The notes: generated by a model from the sequence alone, not told the origin. Counted from the first letter of the stretch, positions 16,502-25,891 are shown. The stretch: DNA of 31,750 nucleotides from Victivallales bacterium (GCA_017964325.1 JAGCSE010000132.1:1-31750), one strand, 5' to 3'. Numbers and translations: made by a program.

Positions 16502-19500
16502 ATGAAAGAAAAAGGAAAGTGTCAAGAGGTCCTGCGGAATAGGATTCTGCTGTTGGCATGGGGCGTGCTGCTATTGGCGCAGTTGGTGTCCGCTGAACGC
16601 ATCTATTATGTAAAGGTAGGCGGAAGCGGAGACGGAAGCAGTTGGTCAAATGCGATGGGAGACGTGCAAACCGCCATTGACTCAGCGGCTTCGGGTGACA
16701 GTGTATGGATCAGTGCAGGAACGTATTATCCGACGGCCGTCCGAGAATTGGAAGGGGCGGAGCTGTTCGGATGTTCGTTTGAATTGAAGTCGGGCGTTTC
16801 GCTTTTCGGCGGCTTCAAGGGAAATGAGATGTCATTGGCGGAAAGGCGTTTACGCAAGAATGGCGCGGATGCGTGGGACTTTGCGTATCCGACGGTGTTG
16901 TCGCAGACGGAAGGAGTCGTCGGCGGAGTCATTCGCAGTGGCGAAACACCGCTGATGGAACTTGTGACGTTGGACGGCTTTGTCGTTCAAGGTGGCGAAG
17001 CGATGGGGTCAGGCGTTGACGGCATGGGTGGCGGCATCCAGGCAGAAGGTTTGATTACTGTCAGAAACTGCTTGATTACCAATAATTTGGCTCGTGATGG
17101 CGGTGGTTTGGCTTTGGGGGAGCACGCAAATGTGGAAAGTTGCGGCATCTTCGACAACGAATTGATTGAAGAAGGCTGGGGTGGAAAAGGCGGCGGCTTG
17201 TTCCTGTACGGTGATGATTACCTTGTCATCGGAAGTGTCATCACTGGCAACGGTATCAATGGCGATGGTGTTCAGAACGGAGGTGGCGTGTTCGCAATGG
17301 GTTATGGTTCTGTTATCCACTGCACAATCGTCGGTAACCGCTCCATGCGGGAAGGTGGCGGCGTGTGGTGCGACGGCGATGTTGAAGTCACCAACAGCAT
17401 CATTTGGGGGAATGCTCCGTCGCTTGTGCAGGCCAATGGCGGGAATGACAATTTTGTCTGTTGCGCTGTCGAAACGGGCGGACCTGGCAGCAACATCATT
17501 CCGCTTTTGAGCGAAAACTGTGGTGAAAAAGGGATTTCGTTCAATGAAAACCATGTTGGCGGATATTACATCTGCTTCCAGAATCCGCGGAATCGTGATT
17601 TCAGATTGGGCGATGGCTCGTATGCCATCAATCGCGCACTGCCTGGCATGGTCGGAGTTGATGCGACTGGCATGGATTTGCAGGATTTGGGACTGCCTGA
17701 CATCGGCGCGTATGCGACGGGGTCGAAGGGGAATTTGGCGGCGGATTTCTCAGTCGCATATCCTTATATATATGGCGGCCAGTCGGATATTGAAACGCAA
17801 TTCGGTATTTTGACTCCAGGAGGATGCCTAAATGACTACACTGGTGAAGATGACTGTGTGAGGCTGACTGGTGACGTGACGTCCTCCCTTTGGACAGGCG
17901 ATTGGCTCAAGGCGGGGCCAGTTGACATCACGTTGAGCTTCTGGGTAACGGGTGACGCGGCAGAGCTATGGAATGCCGAAAGCATCACGAAAAGGGTGAC
18001 CGTCCGTCCGCGCCCGATTCTGATTCAGGCGGACGATGCAACTCACCATTATGGTGAACCGTTCCCTGAATTGACTTGGAAGTTGCTTGGCGGCAAACTG
18101 ATAGGCAATGATGCAATCATCGGTGAACTTTTCTGTGAAGAAGGGGATGAACTCGGCAGGACGTATCCCATCCAGAAAGGCACACTCGCCGTTGACGACA
18201 ACAACAACGGAAACAACTACACAATCATCTTCCGCGAAGGCGTCTTGACGGCATTGAAAGGACATGCGGAGGTGACGGCAGACGACCAGTCGAAGGAATA
18301 CGACGGCGAGCCGTTTGATTTGGATTTCGACACGGAGCCAGGCGATGTCACCGTCATTGTCATCTATGAGGGGACGGACGGCACGGAATATGGTCCGACT
18401 GACGAACCTCCAACGGATGCGGGCACTTACATTGTCACCATCATTGTTGATGACCCGCACTATGAAGGCGAGACAACGATTGTCGTGGAAATCACTCCGG
18501 CGGAGCTGAATATCTTCGCCGACGACAAGACGCGTTATTATGGTCAGGAAAATCCTGAATTGACGATGTCGTTTGAAGGCTTCAAGGGCGGCGACGGCCC
18601 GTCTTCCATCACACTTCCGACGATTGCGACAGAGGCGACAGTTACAAGTCCCGTAAGGGATGGTGGTTATCCAATCACGCTGACAGGCGGTGAAGCCCGC
18701 AACTACACGCTGACCTTGAACAATGGCACGCTGACCATTTTGAAAGTCGTTCCGACTATTGGCGATGCGACGGCGGGAGACATCACCTACGGCGACACGC
18801 TGTCGGAATCCGAACTGGACGGCACGGTGAAGAATCCATACGGCGATGGCGACGTGCCGGGCACGTTCGTCTGGGATGACGGCGACGATATGCCGCCCGC
18901 CGGAACGGAAGGCCATTCATGGACGTTCATACCAGATGACACGGTGAACTACGAGCCCGTCACGGGGCAGACGCCCGTGACGGTGCATCCTCGCACAATT
19001 GTCGTATCCGGCGGTACATACGAAAAGAAATACGGCGATCCCGATCCAGAATTCACGTTTGAAGTCATCGGTGGCGGACTGGTTGGAGACGATGCTTTCA
19101 CAGGCTCCATCGAACGGACGCCCGGCGAGGATGCTGGCACGTATCCCATCACGCAGGGCACGCTGGCGCTGAACGGAAACTATGTGATTGATTTCCAGCC
19201 TGGGATGCTGACCATCAAGCCCGCCAACCTTATCGTCCGTCTGAAAGAACGGAATGCAAGGCGCGAATATGGATATCCGAATCCGGAATTTGAACTTGAA
19301 TACGAAGGATTTGTGGGGGATGACACGGAGGATGACTTGACGTTGAAGCCGCATGCGACCTGCACGGCGGAGCTCATGAGCATTCCCGGAGAGTATCCTG
19401 TGATTATAAGCGGCGGTGTTGACGATAATTACACATTCACATACGAAAATGGCACACTGCTTGTCGTGAAGGCGAAACTCAGGCCGAACAATGATGTGAC

Positions 19501-21655
19501 GGCCAGCGACATCACCTATGGGCAGTATCTTGGCGAGTCGGTTCTCAATGGCATTTTCCTCCATCCTGGGCTTGGAATTCTGATTGACGGTGTTCTGGAA
19601 TGGGTTGATGATCCGGCTACGGCGTTGACTGCGGGCGAACATGAGATGGATTGGATTTTCACGCCGTATGCTGCATTTTACGATGTAGCGGAAGGGACGG
19701 CGACGGTGACGGTCCACAAGGCGGTCCTGACCATCACGGTGGCGGACTGCATACGCGACGTCCATACGGAAATCACGGAATACGAATTGATTTACGATGG
19801 TTTTGTATTCGATGAGACGGCGGATACGGAAGGTGTCTTCACGGAATATCCGCATGTGGAGAACACCGACGAGTTTGATTCGCCCATGGGGCAATATGAG
19901 CTTGTGCTGGTCGGCGGCGAATGCCCGAACTATGAATTGGTGTTGAACAACGGGACGTTGACCGTGAAAAGGATCAAGCCCATTCCCCTTGTGAATCCGG
20001 ACATCGAATTGATTTACGGGATGAGGCTTGCCGATTACGGCAATCCGCCAGTGATTCTTGGCGACCCCTACACCAATGCAGTGGTGACGGGAACGGTCTC
20101 CTGGAGTTCGCCACGAACCATTCCGCCTGGTGGGACACGGAAATATTATTGGGATTTTGTCCCAGATGATAATACTCGTTATCTTACTGCATCTTATACA
20201 ACAACGGTCATTACGCGTCATGTACAGACGATGACGCTGGTCGAGATGAACGAGCCGATTGCCCTCAACGCGCAACTGGTGTCGAAACCGAACGCCACGG
20301 CCATCGTCTATGGCGACACGCTGGAGGTTTCCAGCTTTGAAGGTGGTTCATGCAAGCATCCTGTGACAGGCGAGACGCTGGAAGGCTCATGGCATTGGAG
20401 CGAGCCGAAAAAAGTCGTGGATGCTGTTGGTGTGACGATGCAGACCTGCTATTTCGCTCCTGACAATGAAACGGTTGGCTTTGTCGAAACATCAGTGCCG
20501 GTGACGGCTGTGCCGATGCAGGTGACGCTTGCTGCGGATTCGAAGCACATCCAATATGGCGATGCGATGCCGACGTTGACGTGGCGGCTTGTGGAGGGAC
20601 ATATAGTGGATCCATCGCATCTGGCTGGTCGCATGGAACTTGTGAAAACAACTGCAGACGGCGTCTATCCAGAAATGTACAGGATAACAGTCGGCACGCT
20701 GACGTTGCCACCGCAGTATGCCATGACATTTGAAGAAGGAACGCTTATGGTATCTGTCCGCAAGGTCGTGATTGCCGCACGGACGTTGACGAAGAAGGCG
20801 GGCGAGCCTGATCCGGCGTTGCAGTACATGGTAGTCTCGGGGCTTGGCAGCGGACAGTTGAGCGGTCAACTGTCGCGTGATTCAGGCGAGGAGCCTGGTG
20901 AATACACGATTCGGCAGGGTACGCTTTCGATTGTCGGCGGCGAGGCTGGTTCACAGAATCTGACGTTTGTAGAAGGGAAGTTGGTCATTCTGGAGAACGA
21001 GACGGATGCGAAGCCGATGAGTTCTCTTGTGGTCGTAAACAACGCATGGGCCGATGTGTATGATAAGGCGACGAAGATGAATATCGGCGGGATGGAGCTG
21101 ACGTTTGGCGTCGATGCATTTGTAACGGTCGAAGAGGCGATTGCGAATGTGGCGGCAGGCGGTTGCGTACGGATTGTCGCAGGACAGTATGAGGCTCCCG
21201 ACGGCGAATGGTGCGTGTCGAAACCGATGACCATCGTGGGCTGGCTCCCCGAAAATGGGAGCTGTGTTGAAATGACAGGCACGATTCGTACAAGCGGCGC
21301 GGCGGTGTCCAACCTGCTGTTGAGCGGACTCATGGTCATGGCTTCCGACGAATCGCGTGCGGCGTTGGAAATTGGCGATGGAACTGGCACGGTAACCTGC
21401 CTCGGCAGTGTACTGACTGGCAAGTCTGAAGCTATCCGCATCGGTGTCTTCACGGGTGGCATCACGTTGCGCGACAACGACATCATCACGGAAGGCACGT
21501 GCATCCGCTGCGTCCGTGGAGCAGAGCAGGATTCGCCTAACGGCGTCATCTACATTGGCGGTAACGCCATGGAAGGATTAAGGCTGATTGATGGCGATAG
21601 CTTCAACTATCTGTTGGACAAGAATATATTGAATGGAAAAGAGGTGGGACAGTAA
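16502..21655 (+). CDS. Giant exported MBG/YDG-repeat protein with beta-helix ends
   Basis: A 1717-residue protein. ATG 16502 is chosen because AAGGAG (16486-16491) precedes it and it opens a signal peptide (about 12-34); an ATG at 16442 would add a non-signal extension. Residues about 36-400 begin YYVKVGGSGDGSSW and form a right-handed beta-helix with an inventory-like AIDSAASGD motif, ending in DIGAYA as in choice-of-anchor Q proteins. About twelve Ig-like MBG/YDG repeats follow (about 500-1490), marked by YG(D/Q/E)..PE at the start and NYT..NGTL near the end of many units. A second beta-helix-like segment closes the protein (about 1510-1717). No LPXTG, PEP-CTERM or T9SS tail is visible. It is probably a surface adhesin or matrix protein; the ligand is unknown. 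Confidence 0.8.
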   Translation: MKEKGKCQEVLRNRILLLAWGVLLLAQLVSAERIYYVKVGGSGDGSSWSNAMGDVQTAIDSAASGDSVWISAGTYYPTAVRELEGAELFGCSFELKSGVSLFGGFKGNEMSLAERRLRKNGADAWDFAYPTVLSQTEGVVGGVIRSGETPLMELVTLDGFVVQGGEAMGSGVDGMGGGIQAEGLITVRNCLITNNLARDGGGLALGEHANVESCGIFDNELIEEGWGGKGGGLFLYGDDYLVIGSVITGNGINGDGVQNGGGVFAMGYGSVIHCTIVGNRSMREGGGVWCDGDVEVTNSIIWGNAPSLVQANGGNDNFVCCAVETGGPGSNIIPLLSENCGEKGISFNENHVGGYYICFQNPRNRDFRLGDGSYAINRALPGMVGVDATGMDLQDLGLPDIGAYATGSKGNLAADFSVAYPYIYGGQSDIETQFGILTPGGCLNDYTGEDDCVRLTGDVTSSLWTGDWLKAGPVDITLSFWVTGDAAELWNAESITKRVTVRPRPILIQADDATHHYGEPFPELTWKLLGGKLIGNDAIIGELFCEEGDELGRTYPIQKGTLAVDDNNNGNNYTIIFREGVLTALKGHAEVTADDQSKEYDGEPFDLDFDTEPGDVTVIVIYEGTDGTEYGPTDEPPTDAGTYIVTIIVDDPHYEGETTIVVEITPAELNIFADDKTRYYGQENPELTMSFEGFKGGDGPSSITLPTIATEATVTSPVRDGGYPITLTGGEARNYTLTLNNGTLTILKVVPTIGDATAGDITYGDTLSESELDGTVKNPYGDGDVPGTFVWDDGDDMPPAGTEGHSWTFIPDDTVNYEPVTGQTPVTVHPRTIVVSGGTYEKKYGDPDPEFTFEVIGGGLVGDDAFTGSIERTPGEDAGTYPITQGTLALNGNYVIDFQPGMLTIKPANLIVRLKERNARREYGYPNPEFELEYEGFVGDDTEDDLTLKPHATCTAELMSIPGEYPVIISGGVDDNYTFTYENGTLLVVKAKLRPNNDVTASDITYGQYLGESVLNGIFLHPGLGILIDGVLEWVDDPATALTAGEHEMDWIFTPYAAFYDVAEGTATVTVHKAVLTITVADCIRDVHTEITEYELIYDGFVFDETADTEGVFTEYPHVENTDEFDSPMGQYELVLVGGECPNYELVLNNGTLTVKRIKPIPLVNPDIELIYGMRLADYGNPPVILGDPYTNAVVTGTVSWSSPRTIPPGGTRKYYWDFVPDDNTRYLTASYTTTVITRHVQTMTLVEMNEPIALNAQLVSKPNATAIVYGDTLEVSSFEGGSCKHPVTGETLEGSWHWSEPKKVVDAVGVTMQTCYFAPDNETVGFVETSVPVTAVPMQVTLAADSKHIQYGDAMPTLTWRLVEGHIVDPSHLAGRMELVKTTADGVYPEMYRITVGTLTLPPQYAMTFEEGTLMVSVRKVVIAARTLTKKAGEPDPALQYMVVSGLGSGQLSGQLSRDSGEEPGEYTIRQGTLSIVGGEAGSQNLTFVEGKLVILENETDAKPMSSLVVVNNAWADVYDKATKMNIGGMELTFGVDAFVTVEEAIANVAAGGCVRIVAGQYEAPDGEWCVSKPMTIVGWLPENGSCVEMTGTIRTSGAAVSNLLLSGLMVMASDESRAALEIGDGTGTVTCLGSVLTGKSEAIRIGVFTGGITLRDNDIITEGTCIRCVRGAEQDSPNGVIYIGGNAMEGLRLIDGDSFNYLLDKNILNGKEVGQ

Positions 21656-21670
21656 GTAACTAGGCTTCCG

Positions 21671-21706
21671 CAGGCTGCGTGTCGTCGGCACGCAGCCTGT
21701 TTTATT
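21671..21706 (+). terminator. Rho-independent terminator of the MBG-repeat gene
   Basis: An 11-bp perfect stem (21671-21681 with 21689-21699), 7-nt loop tcgtcgg, then TTTTATT. It lies 16 nt after the stop codon. Confidence 0.92.
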
Positions 21707-21811
21707 CCGCCCTTGCGGGTGGCGCCACTTCTGTGGCGGCATGGGACAGGTGCGAGAGATGCAAGATGTAAGATGTGTTTTCGCAATAGGTTCAGTAAAA
21801 AATATTTAGCG

Positions 21812-23113
21812 TTACGGTGCGTTTGGCACGATGGCCAGATGGAAGCCGTAGAGACGACTTTTGAAGGCGTCGTTTCGATAGGGTTGGCCGCTTAAGCGGC
21901 CTTTGTGCTGCACAATGGCGAGGCTCCATTCGGCATCTGTTGGCAGGGCGAAATGATAGCCTTGTGGGAGATTACCTGCAAAATAAGCATCCAGACGGTG
22001 GCAGAAATCATTGGCTTCTTCGAGGCTGATGCCGAGTGTGTTCAACGGAGTCGGCATCATGGTGCGCCATTGTTCGGCGGTGATTTCCTGTTCTGTCAGC
22101 CAGAAATCCTTCGGGATGGTGATTTGGTAGGACGGTGTTTGGCCTCCTGTGACTGGCTGGTAGCTTCCTGCATTTGTCTTGATGAGTTCGAGGAGGACGC
22201 CCTGTGGCAGTTGAAAGCAGATTTTATCGCTGCTGATTGTGTTTTTGTCTGACGGGCCGCTTACGAGATTGACGATGGGGGCCGCAAGGGCGGAGATGGC
22301 GTTCACAGCGGCTTTGCAGAGCTTGAGGATGCCGCCGACGATGATGCAAACGATGAGGAACATGATGATGACCAGATGGCTGCAACAGCCAGTCAGCCTT
22401 CCGCGTTTCTTCGGGAGGTGCTGCTGCGGGCCACGCGTCACCACAGGAGTTGCTTGGGAAGTTCTGGACACGAATTGCGGTTGCGATGGCTGTGGTTGTA
22501 ACTGTGGCGGCGGCGGTGGAGCCAGCGGCATGTTTTCCTGCGGCGTTGCAATCATGGGCACATTGATGATTGGGTGTTGCGGCGGTTCAACGGGTTGTGG
22601 CTTCGGTTCCTGCTTGGATTCCAAAGCTCCAATCTTGATGGAGCGGATTTGAGTCGGCTGAAGCCACGACGGAAAGGCGGCGGCGATTTCATCGGCTTCG
22701 ATGCGCATATCATCCGTGCGTGCGAAATGTCCTTCCAGTTCGGCTGTTAGGGCGGGGAGATAGTCCTGCAGGGCATTTGCGAGGCTGTCTTCTGACAGCG
22801 ATGTCAGGCTGTTGCGATGAATCCAATCGTACATTCCGACGGCATTGCCACGCATGTTGAATTTCAGCATCATTTCAATGGCGGCCGTCTGCAAACTGCC
22901 TTGGAAATGGATCTCCGGCTTCAGTTTGGCGCAGAACTCCAGGGGGGTGATGAAAAAGGAGTTGGGCCAGTTTTTGGAGCGGTGGGAGGTCTGGCGGCCG
23001 AAAATCTGCCGGTTGTCGGCGTCCTGTGCGAGCAGATAAATGTTCTGTTCGGCGAATGGGACATCCTTTGACGGGATTTCGGAGGCATTTGTGACTTTTT
23101 TTATGAGAAGCAT
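21812..23113 (-). CDS. Membrane protein with C-terminal short FGE/sulfatase-modifying-factor-like domain
   Basis: This 433-residue protein has an unrecognised N-terminal domain (about 1-165) ending in a helical stretch and IRSIKIGAL, vaguely reminiscent of SPFH/band-7 C-termini. A Pro/Gln-rich linker follows (about 170-240), then one hydrophobic segment (about 247-270) and a C-terminal domain (about 300-433). The last has FGE-fold hallmarks: FWLTEQEITAEQW, FCHRLDAY, LPTDAEW and a terminal GFHLAI resembling the GFR motif. The domain is about 130 residues, much shorter than enzymatic FGE, and the usual catalytic-cysteine region is missing, so it is more likely a binding module than an oxidase. 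It follows the LpoB-like gene by 32 nt on the same strand. No Shine-Dalgarno is obvious. Confidence 0.65.
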   Translation of the reverse strand: MLLIKKVTNASEIPSKDVPFAEQNIYLLAQDADNRQIFGRQTSHRSKNWPNSFFITPLEFCAKLKPEIHFQGSLQTAAIEMMLKFNMRGNAVGMYDWIHRNSLTSLSEDSLANALQDYLPALTAELEGHFARTDDMRIEADEIAAAFPSWLQPTQIRSIKIGALESKQEPKPQPVEPPQHPIINVPMIATPQENMPLAPPPPPQLQPQPSQPQFVSRTSQATPVVTRGPQQHLPKKRGRLTGCCSHLVIIMFLIVCIIVGGILKLCKAAVNAISALAAPIVNLVSGPSDKNTISSDKICFQLPQGVLLELIKTNAGSYQPVTGGQTPSYQITIPKDFWLTEQEITAEQWRTMMPTPLNTLGISLEEANDFCHRLDAYFAGNLPQGYHFALPTDAEWSLAIVQHKGRLSGQPYRNDAFKSRLYGFHLAIVPNAP

Positions 23114-23145
23114 GGTCGGATTATGAAGAAAAAGTGTTGCGTTGA

Positions 23146-24036
23146 TTATTGTTCAAGGCGGGTTGCGAAGCTGAGCATTGCGAGATCGTAAATGATGTTT
23201 GCGATGAAGGCGATGAAGAAAAGGATGGTGGTGGATGTCCGGGCGAAGGAGCAGCCGACCATGAGAAATGCCAGAATGCCGCCGATTGTGCCATAAAGTG
23301 CAATGACGATGGCATTTGCCTGGTTTGACCGTTTTGCTGCGGTACTGCGCAACAAAGGGAATGTGATGATGGGGATGAGGAGGGCGAAAAGGGTGAACAC
23401 AAGGATGTTGTAAAAAAGATTGATGGCGCTGGATGAGACAGATGAAGCGGTGTTTTGTTGCATATCTGTCGTTGTATTTTCTCGTGATGTTGAAATGGTT
23501 CCCTTGAAAATCGTCTGTTTGGTTTTGGCATTGATGATATACCAGTCTCCGCTGATGACGGCGGTGTTGTCGGCATTGAGCTCGAAAGCTGTCAATTGTC
23601 CCCAGATGAGAAGGTCTGTGGTTTTGTTGACAGGGGCTGCCACGACCTCCTCCAACGACGCGTACACAGGAATTCTGAGATTCAGTTTGGAACGTACACG
23701 GTTGGGCAGCGAAATTTCCTCCAAATCAAGGATTCCAGTGGAGAGAATTTCTTTGCGAAGATTGCTGGAAACATAATCGGTCGGATCGTTGTCAAAATGG
23801 AAAAGGGCGGCTCGTTTCGCGTCGCCGCGGTTGGCGCGGATATCCTCCAACATCAGCTTGATGGCGGCGTTCGCAGCGTCTTTACGGCTTGCGGGGATTG
23901 ACGAAGAAGCGGGTGTCAGCCAATACCAGCCCGTCAGGCAGAACAGGGAGGCGAACACAACGCTTTTGACTTGCCCAAGTCGTTCACTGCCGCCGTGCAG
24001 TGTCGTTATGAGAGTGCCGAATAGGGTTCTGAACAT
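23146..24036 (-). CDS. Membrane protein with LpoB/CsgG-like domain
   Basis: A 296-residue protein. One hydrophobic segment at about 26-43 is followed by a soluble domain (about 52-200) whose pattern (AIKLMLEDIRAN, then RAALFHFDND, LRKEIL, DLLIWGQLTAFE, then TKQTIFKGTIS) resembles the LpoB/CsgG/TolB-N fold of envelope proteins. Three more membrane segments complete it (about 206-230, 242-265, 268-291). The family call is inferred from strand/helix pattern, not a signature motif. AGAAGG lies 8 nt upstream of the ATG on the minus strand. It is the first gene of a two-gene minus-strand operon, divergent from the ESCRT-like operon and probably sharing its control region. Confidence 0.55.
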   Translation of the reverse strand: MFRTLFGTLITTLHGGSERLGQVKSVVFASLFCLTGWYWLTPASSSIPASRKDAANAAIKLMLEDIRANRGDAKRAALFHFDNDPTDYVSSNLRKEILSTGILDLEEISLPNRVRSKLNLRIPVYASLEEVVAAPVNKTTDLLIWGQLTAFELNADNTAVISGDWYIINAKTKQTIFKGTISTSRENTTTDMQQNTASSVSSSAINLFYNILVFTLFALLIPIITFPLLRSTAAKRSNQANAIVIALYGTIGGILAFLMVGCSFARTSTTILFFIAFIANIIYDLAMLSFATRLEQ

Positions 24037-24092
24037 TTTGCAGACCTTCTTAATAGGGAGTTTTTTGATTTTTTATTTTTTTTCATAATACT

Positions 24093-24121
24093 AATATAGA
24101 CATAAGTTGAGATTTTCTCAA
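24093..24121 (-). promoter_or_regulatory. Strong sigma-70-type promoter for the minus-strand pair
   Basis: On the minus strand TTGAGA (24121-24116) and TATATT (24098-24093) are 17 bp apart, each matching the consensus at 5 of 6 positions. The predicted transcript start is near 24086, leaving a leader of about 50 nt with a good ribosome-binding site before ATG 24036. Confidence 0.7.
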
Positions 24122-24136
24122 AAAGATTTATTTTAT
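24107..24136 (+). promoter_or_regulatory. Candidate promoter for the plus-strand ESCRT-like operon, overlapping the divergent one
   Basis: TTGAGA (24107-24112) and TTTTAT (24131-24136) are separated by 18 bp. Its -35 is the left arm of the inverted repeat TTGAGA-ttt-TCTCAA (24107-24121), whose right arm is the -35 of the opposite promoter. The -10 is the weaker element. Confidence 0.45.
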
Positions 24137-24157
24137 TTATTTTAGAAAAAAGGATTA

Positions 24158-25249
24158 ATGATTTATATAGGTATAAAAAGCGAGGAGGAGCACAGGAAAA
24201 AGTCAATGAAAGAAACGGAGAAACAGAACAGCAGGTCATGGCAGGCCGTCTGCGATGAATTCTATTCAACACAGCAGGCGAGCTTCCAGGAGTCGTCGTG
24301 TCCGTTGCCTTCGCCATGTCTGCCGCTTTGGCAGCGTGCATTGTTTTATCGCCCGACGGTGGATTTGGCGGCGTTCAATGAGGCGGAGATGGACGTCACA
24401 CAGGATGTGGCGTACTATTTTTCCGAACATGGGCGCGGGGATGTTCATGTTAAGGTGTGTGTCTTTCAGATTCCCGTGAGCGGAAAAGGTTGCTTTCGTG
24501 TGGTCAGCGCATTCCTCTCACCCGAAGGCGAGCGGCTTGCGGACGACAACGACGTGGCACTTGTGCGCGAATACATCGAGAAGAAATACGAACTGTTCCG
24601 TCGTGAAGAGGGGCTTCCGACATTGCATTATTATTATGTATTTGGTTCTGACCAGCCATTTGACGGGCGTTGTCAGGCATTGGCGCGGCCGACGGTCGTG
24701 TTGTGCCATCCGCTGGAATCGGGGCTGTGGGATTTCCGTTTGCCGCGCGGCGAGATCGACCGTGCGACGGCGGAGTTTCTTCTGCATATCCTGCCGGGGA
24801 TGCGGGATGCGTATGCGGATGCGATGGCGAAGGAAATCGAATGTTGGGACCAGACGAATTTCATCACGCTTGAGGCGTTGAGCGGACGCCTGGGGCTGGA
24901 TTCGTCCATCTATCAGATGTTTTTCATCTACTGGCTGGACACGTTGTTCGCACGCGGCGGCTATGGTCGCGACTCGCGTGGATATATCTACGGTCGCAAT
25001 ATGTCGCTTCCTTCTGGCAAGGGGGCGAAGCGAAGCCGCAGGTATGATTCGAGCAGTCATGTTCAGGCATGGCTGACTACGGCGAGCGTTGCGGCGATTG
25101 CGGGAATGCTTGCCATGTATGTGATGTGGGTTTACAGAGGTGACAGCGGTGATGCCGTATGGTGGGGGATTGCATGGGGCGTGTTGGCGTTGACGGCCGT
25201 GCTCTGCCAATGGAAGGCATGGCATCTGGAAAACCGTTTTATCCGATGA
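24158..25249 (+). CDS. Unknown protein with two C-terminal membrane segments
   Basis: A 363-residue protein not assigned to a family. Residues about 20-300 are soluble and mixed alpha/beta, with aromatic-rich strands (HYYYVFGSD, VVLCHP, GLWDFRLPRGEID). Two hydrophobic segments at about 306-324 and 332-350 form a hairpin near the C-terminus, so the bulk is probably cytoplasmic and membrane-tethered. ATG 24158 has AAGGA close upstream; ATG 24206 is an alternative that removes a basic 16-residue extension. It opens the plus-strand cluster and lies 45 nt before the coiled-coil gene, suggesting it belongs to the same membrane-associated system. No catalytic motif is apparent. Confidence 0.7.
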   Translation: MIYIGIKSEEEHRKKSMKETEKQNSRSWQAVCDEFYSTQQASFQESSCPLPSPCLPLWQRALFYRPTVDLAAFNEAEMDVTQDVAYYFSEHGRGDVHVKVCVFQIPVSGKGCFRVVSAFLSPEGERLADDNDVALVREYIEKKYELFRREEGLPTLHYYYVFGSDQPFDGRCQALARPTVVLCHPLESGLWDFRLPRGEIDRATAEFLLHILPGMRDAYADAMAKEIECWDQTNFITLEALSGRLGLDSSIYQMFFIYWLDTLFARGGYGRDSRGYIYGRNMSLPSGKGAKRSRRYDSSSHVQAWLTTASVAAIAGMLAMYVMWVYRGDSGDAVWWGIAWGVLALTAVLCQWKAWHLENRFIR

Positions 25250-25294
25250 TTCAAGTTTAAGAGTGTCAATCATTTAACATAAGGATTCAAAACT

Positions 25295-25891
25295 ATGGTA
25301 TTGCCAGATTTTCTCATCAGACTACTGGAGATTTTGCATTTGAAGGATTCGGAGGAGACGAAGCTTAAGAAGCAGATTGCGCAGTGCGATGAAAACATCC
25401 GCTCCTTGAATCAGGGGCTTGAACAGCAGATTAAGGATATTCTGGCCTTGGAGACGGAGTTCCGTGAACTCAAGGTTCGGTATGACGCGGCAAGCGGTCC
25501 CGTCCGCGAGACGCTGGCCGTCAGGATGAAGAGCATTTTGGAGCAGCGCGAGCACATGACGGAAAACCGCAAAATGTCTCAGCAGCAGTTGAAATCCGAA
25601 AAGATTGTGAAGCATAATCTTGGCTTGCAACTTGAGTATATCCAGCATCCTGACAACCACGACTTGAAAGAACTCCAAGAGGAAAAGAAGGACATTATTG
25701 ATGACTTGAAAGAGCAGGCCAAGACGCTTGAAGAACTGGAAAAGACGACGTTGCCGAAGGATGAGGAAAAGGAAGTGGATTTTGACAAGGCGCTGGATAA
25801 CACGGAAGACGAGTTCAAGGATGTGGATTTGTCATTTTCCGCTCCAGCTCCTGAAAAGAAGGAGGAGGAAAAGAAGAAGGAAGAGGCGTGA
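25295..25891 (+). CDS. Coiled-coil protein, possible second ESCRT-III/PspA-like subunit
   Basis: This 198-residue all-helical protein begins with an amphipathic hydrophobic segment (MVLPDFLIRLLEILHLK), then long heptad-rich helices (about 20-152) and an acidic, Lys/Glu-rich disordered tail (about 155-198). The region around 64-115 (GPVRETLAVRMKSILEQREH onward) has the spacing of the ESCRT-III/PspA helix 2-3 segment, and the basic-to-acidic order matches too. Similarity is structural rather than by signature, so a generic coiled-coil protein remains possible. AAGGA lies 9 nt before the ATG. It lies between the two-TM protein and the Snf7-like gene, supporting a role as a partner polymer. Confidence 0.6.
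   Translation: MVLPDFLIRLLEILHLKDSEETKLKKQIAQCDENIRSLNQGLEQQIKDILALETEFRELKVRYDAASGPVRETLAVRMKSILEQREHMTENRKMSQQQLKSEKIVKHNLGLQLEYIQHPDNHDLKELQEEKKDIIDDLKEQAKTLEELEKTTLPKDEEKEVDFDKALDNTEDEFKDVDLSFSAPAPEKKEEEKKKEEA

Noticed and set aside
18917..20275. Long minus-strand frame of about 450 codons opposite the MBG-repeat gene
   Set aside because: The plus frame has clear domain repeats and a signal peptide; the minus frame is a by-product of codon bias and has no recognisable features.
21707..21760. Terminator for the minus-strand FGE-domain gene
   Set aside because: Short GC-rich hairpins are present (around 21719-21741) but without a U-tract on the minus strand, so no confident call is possible.
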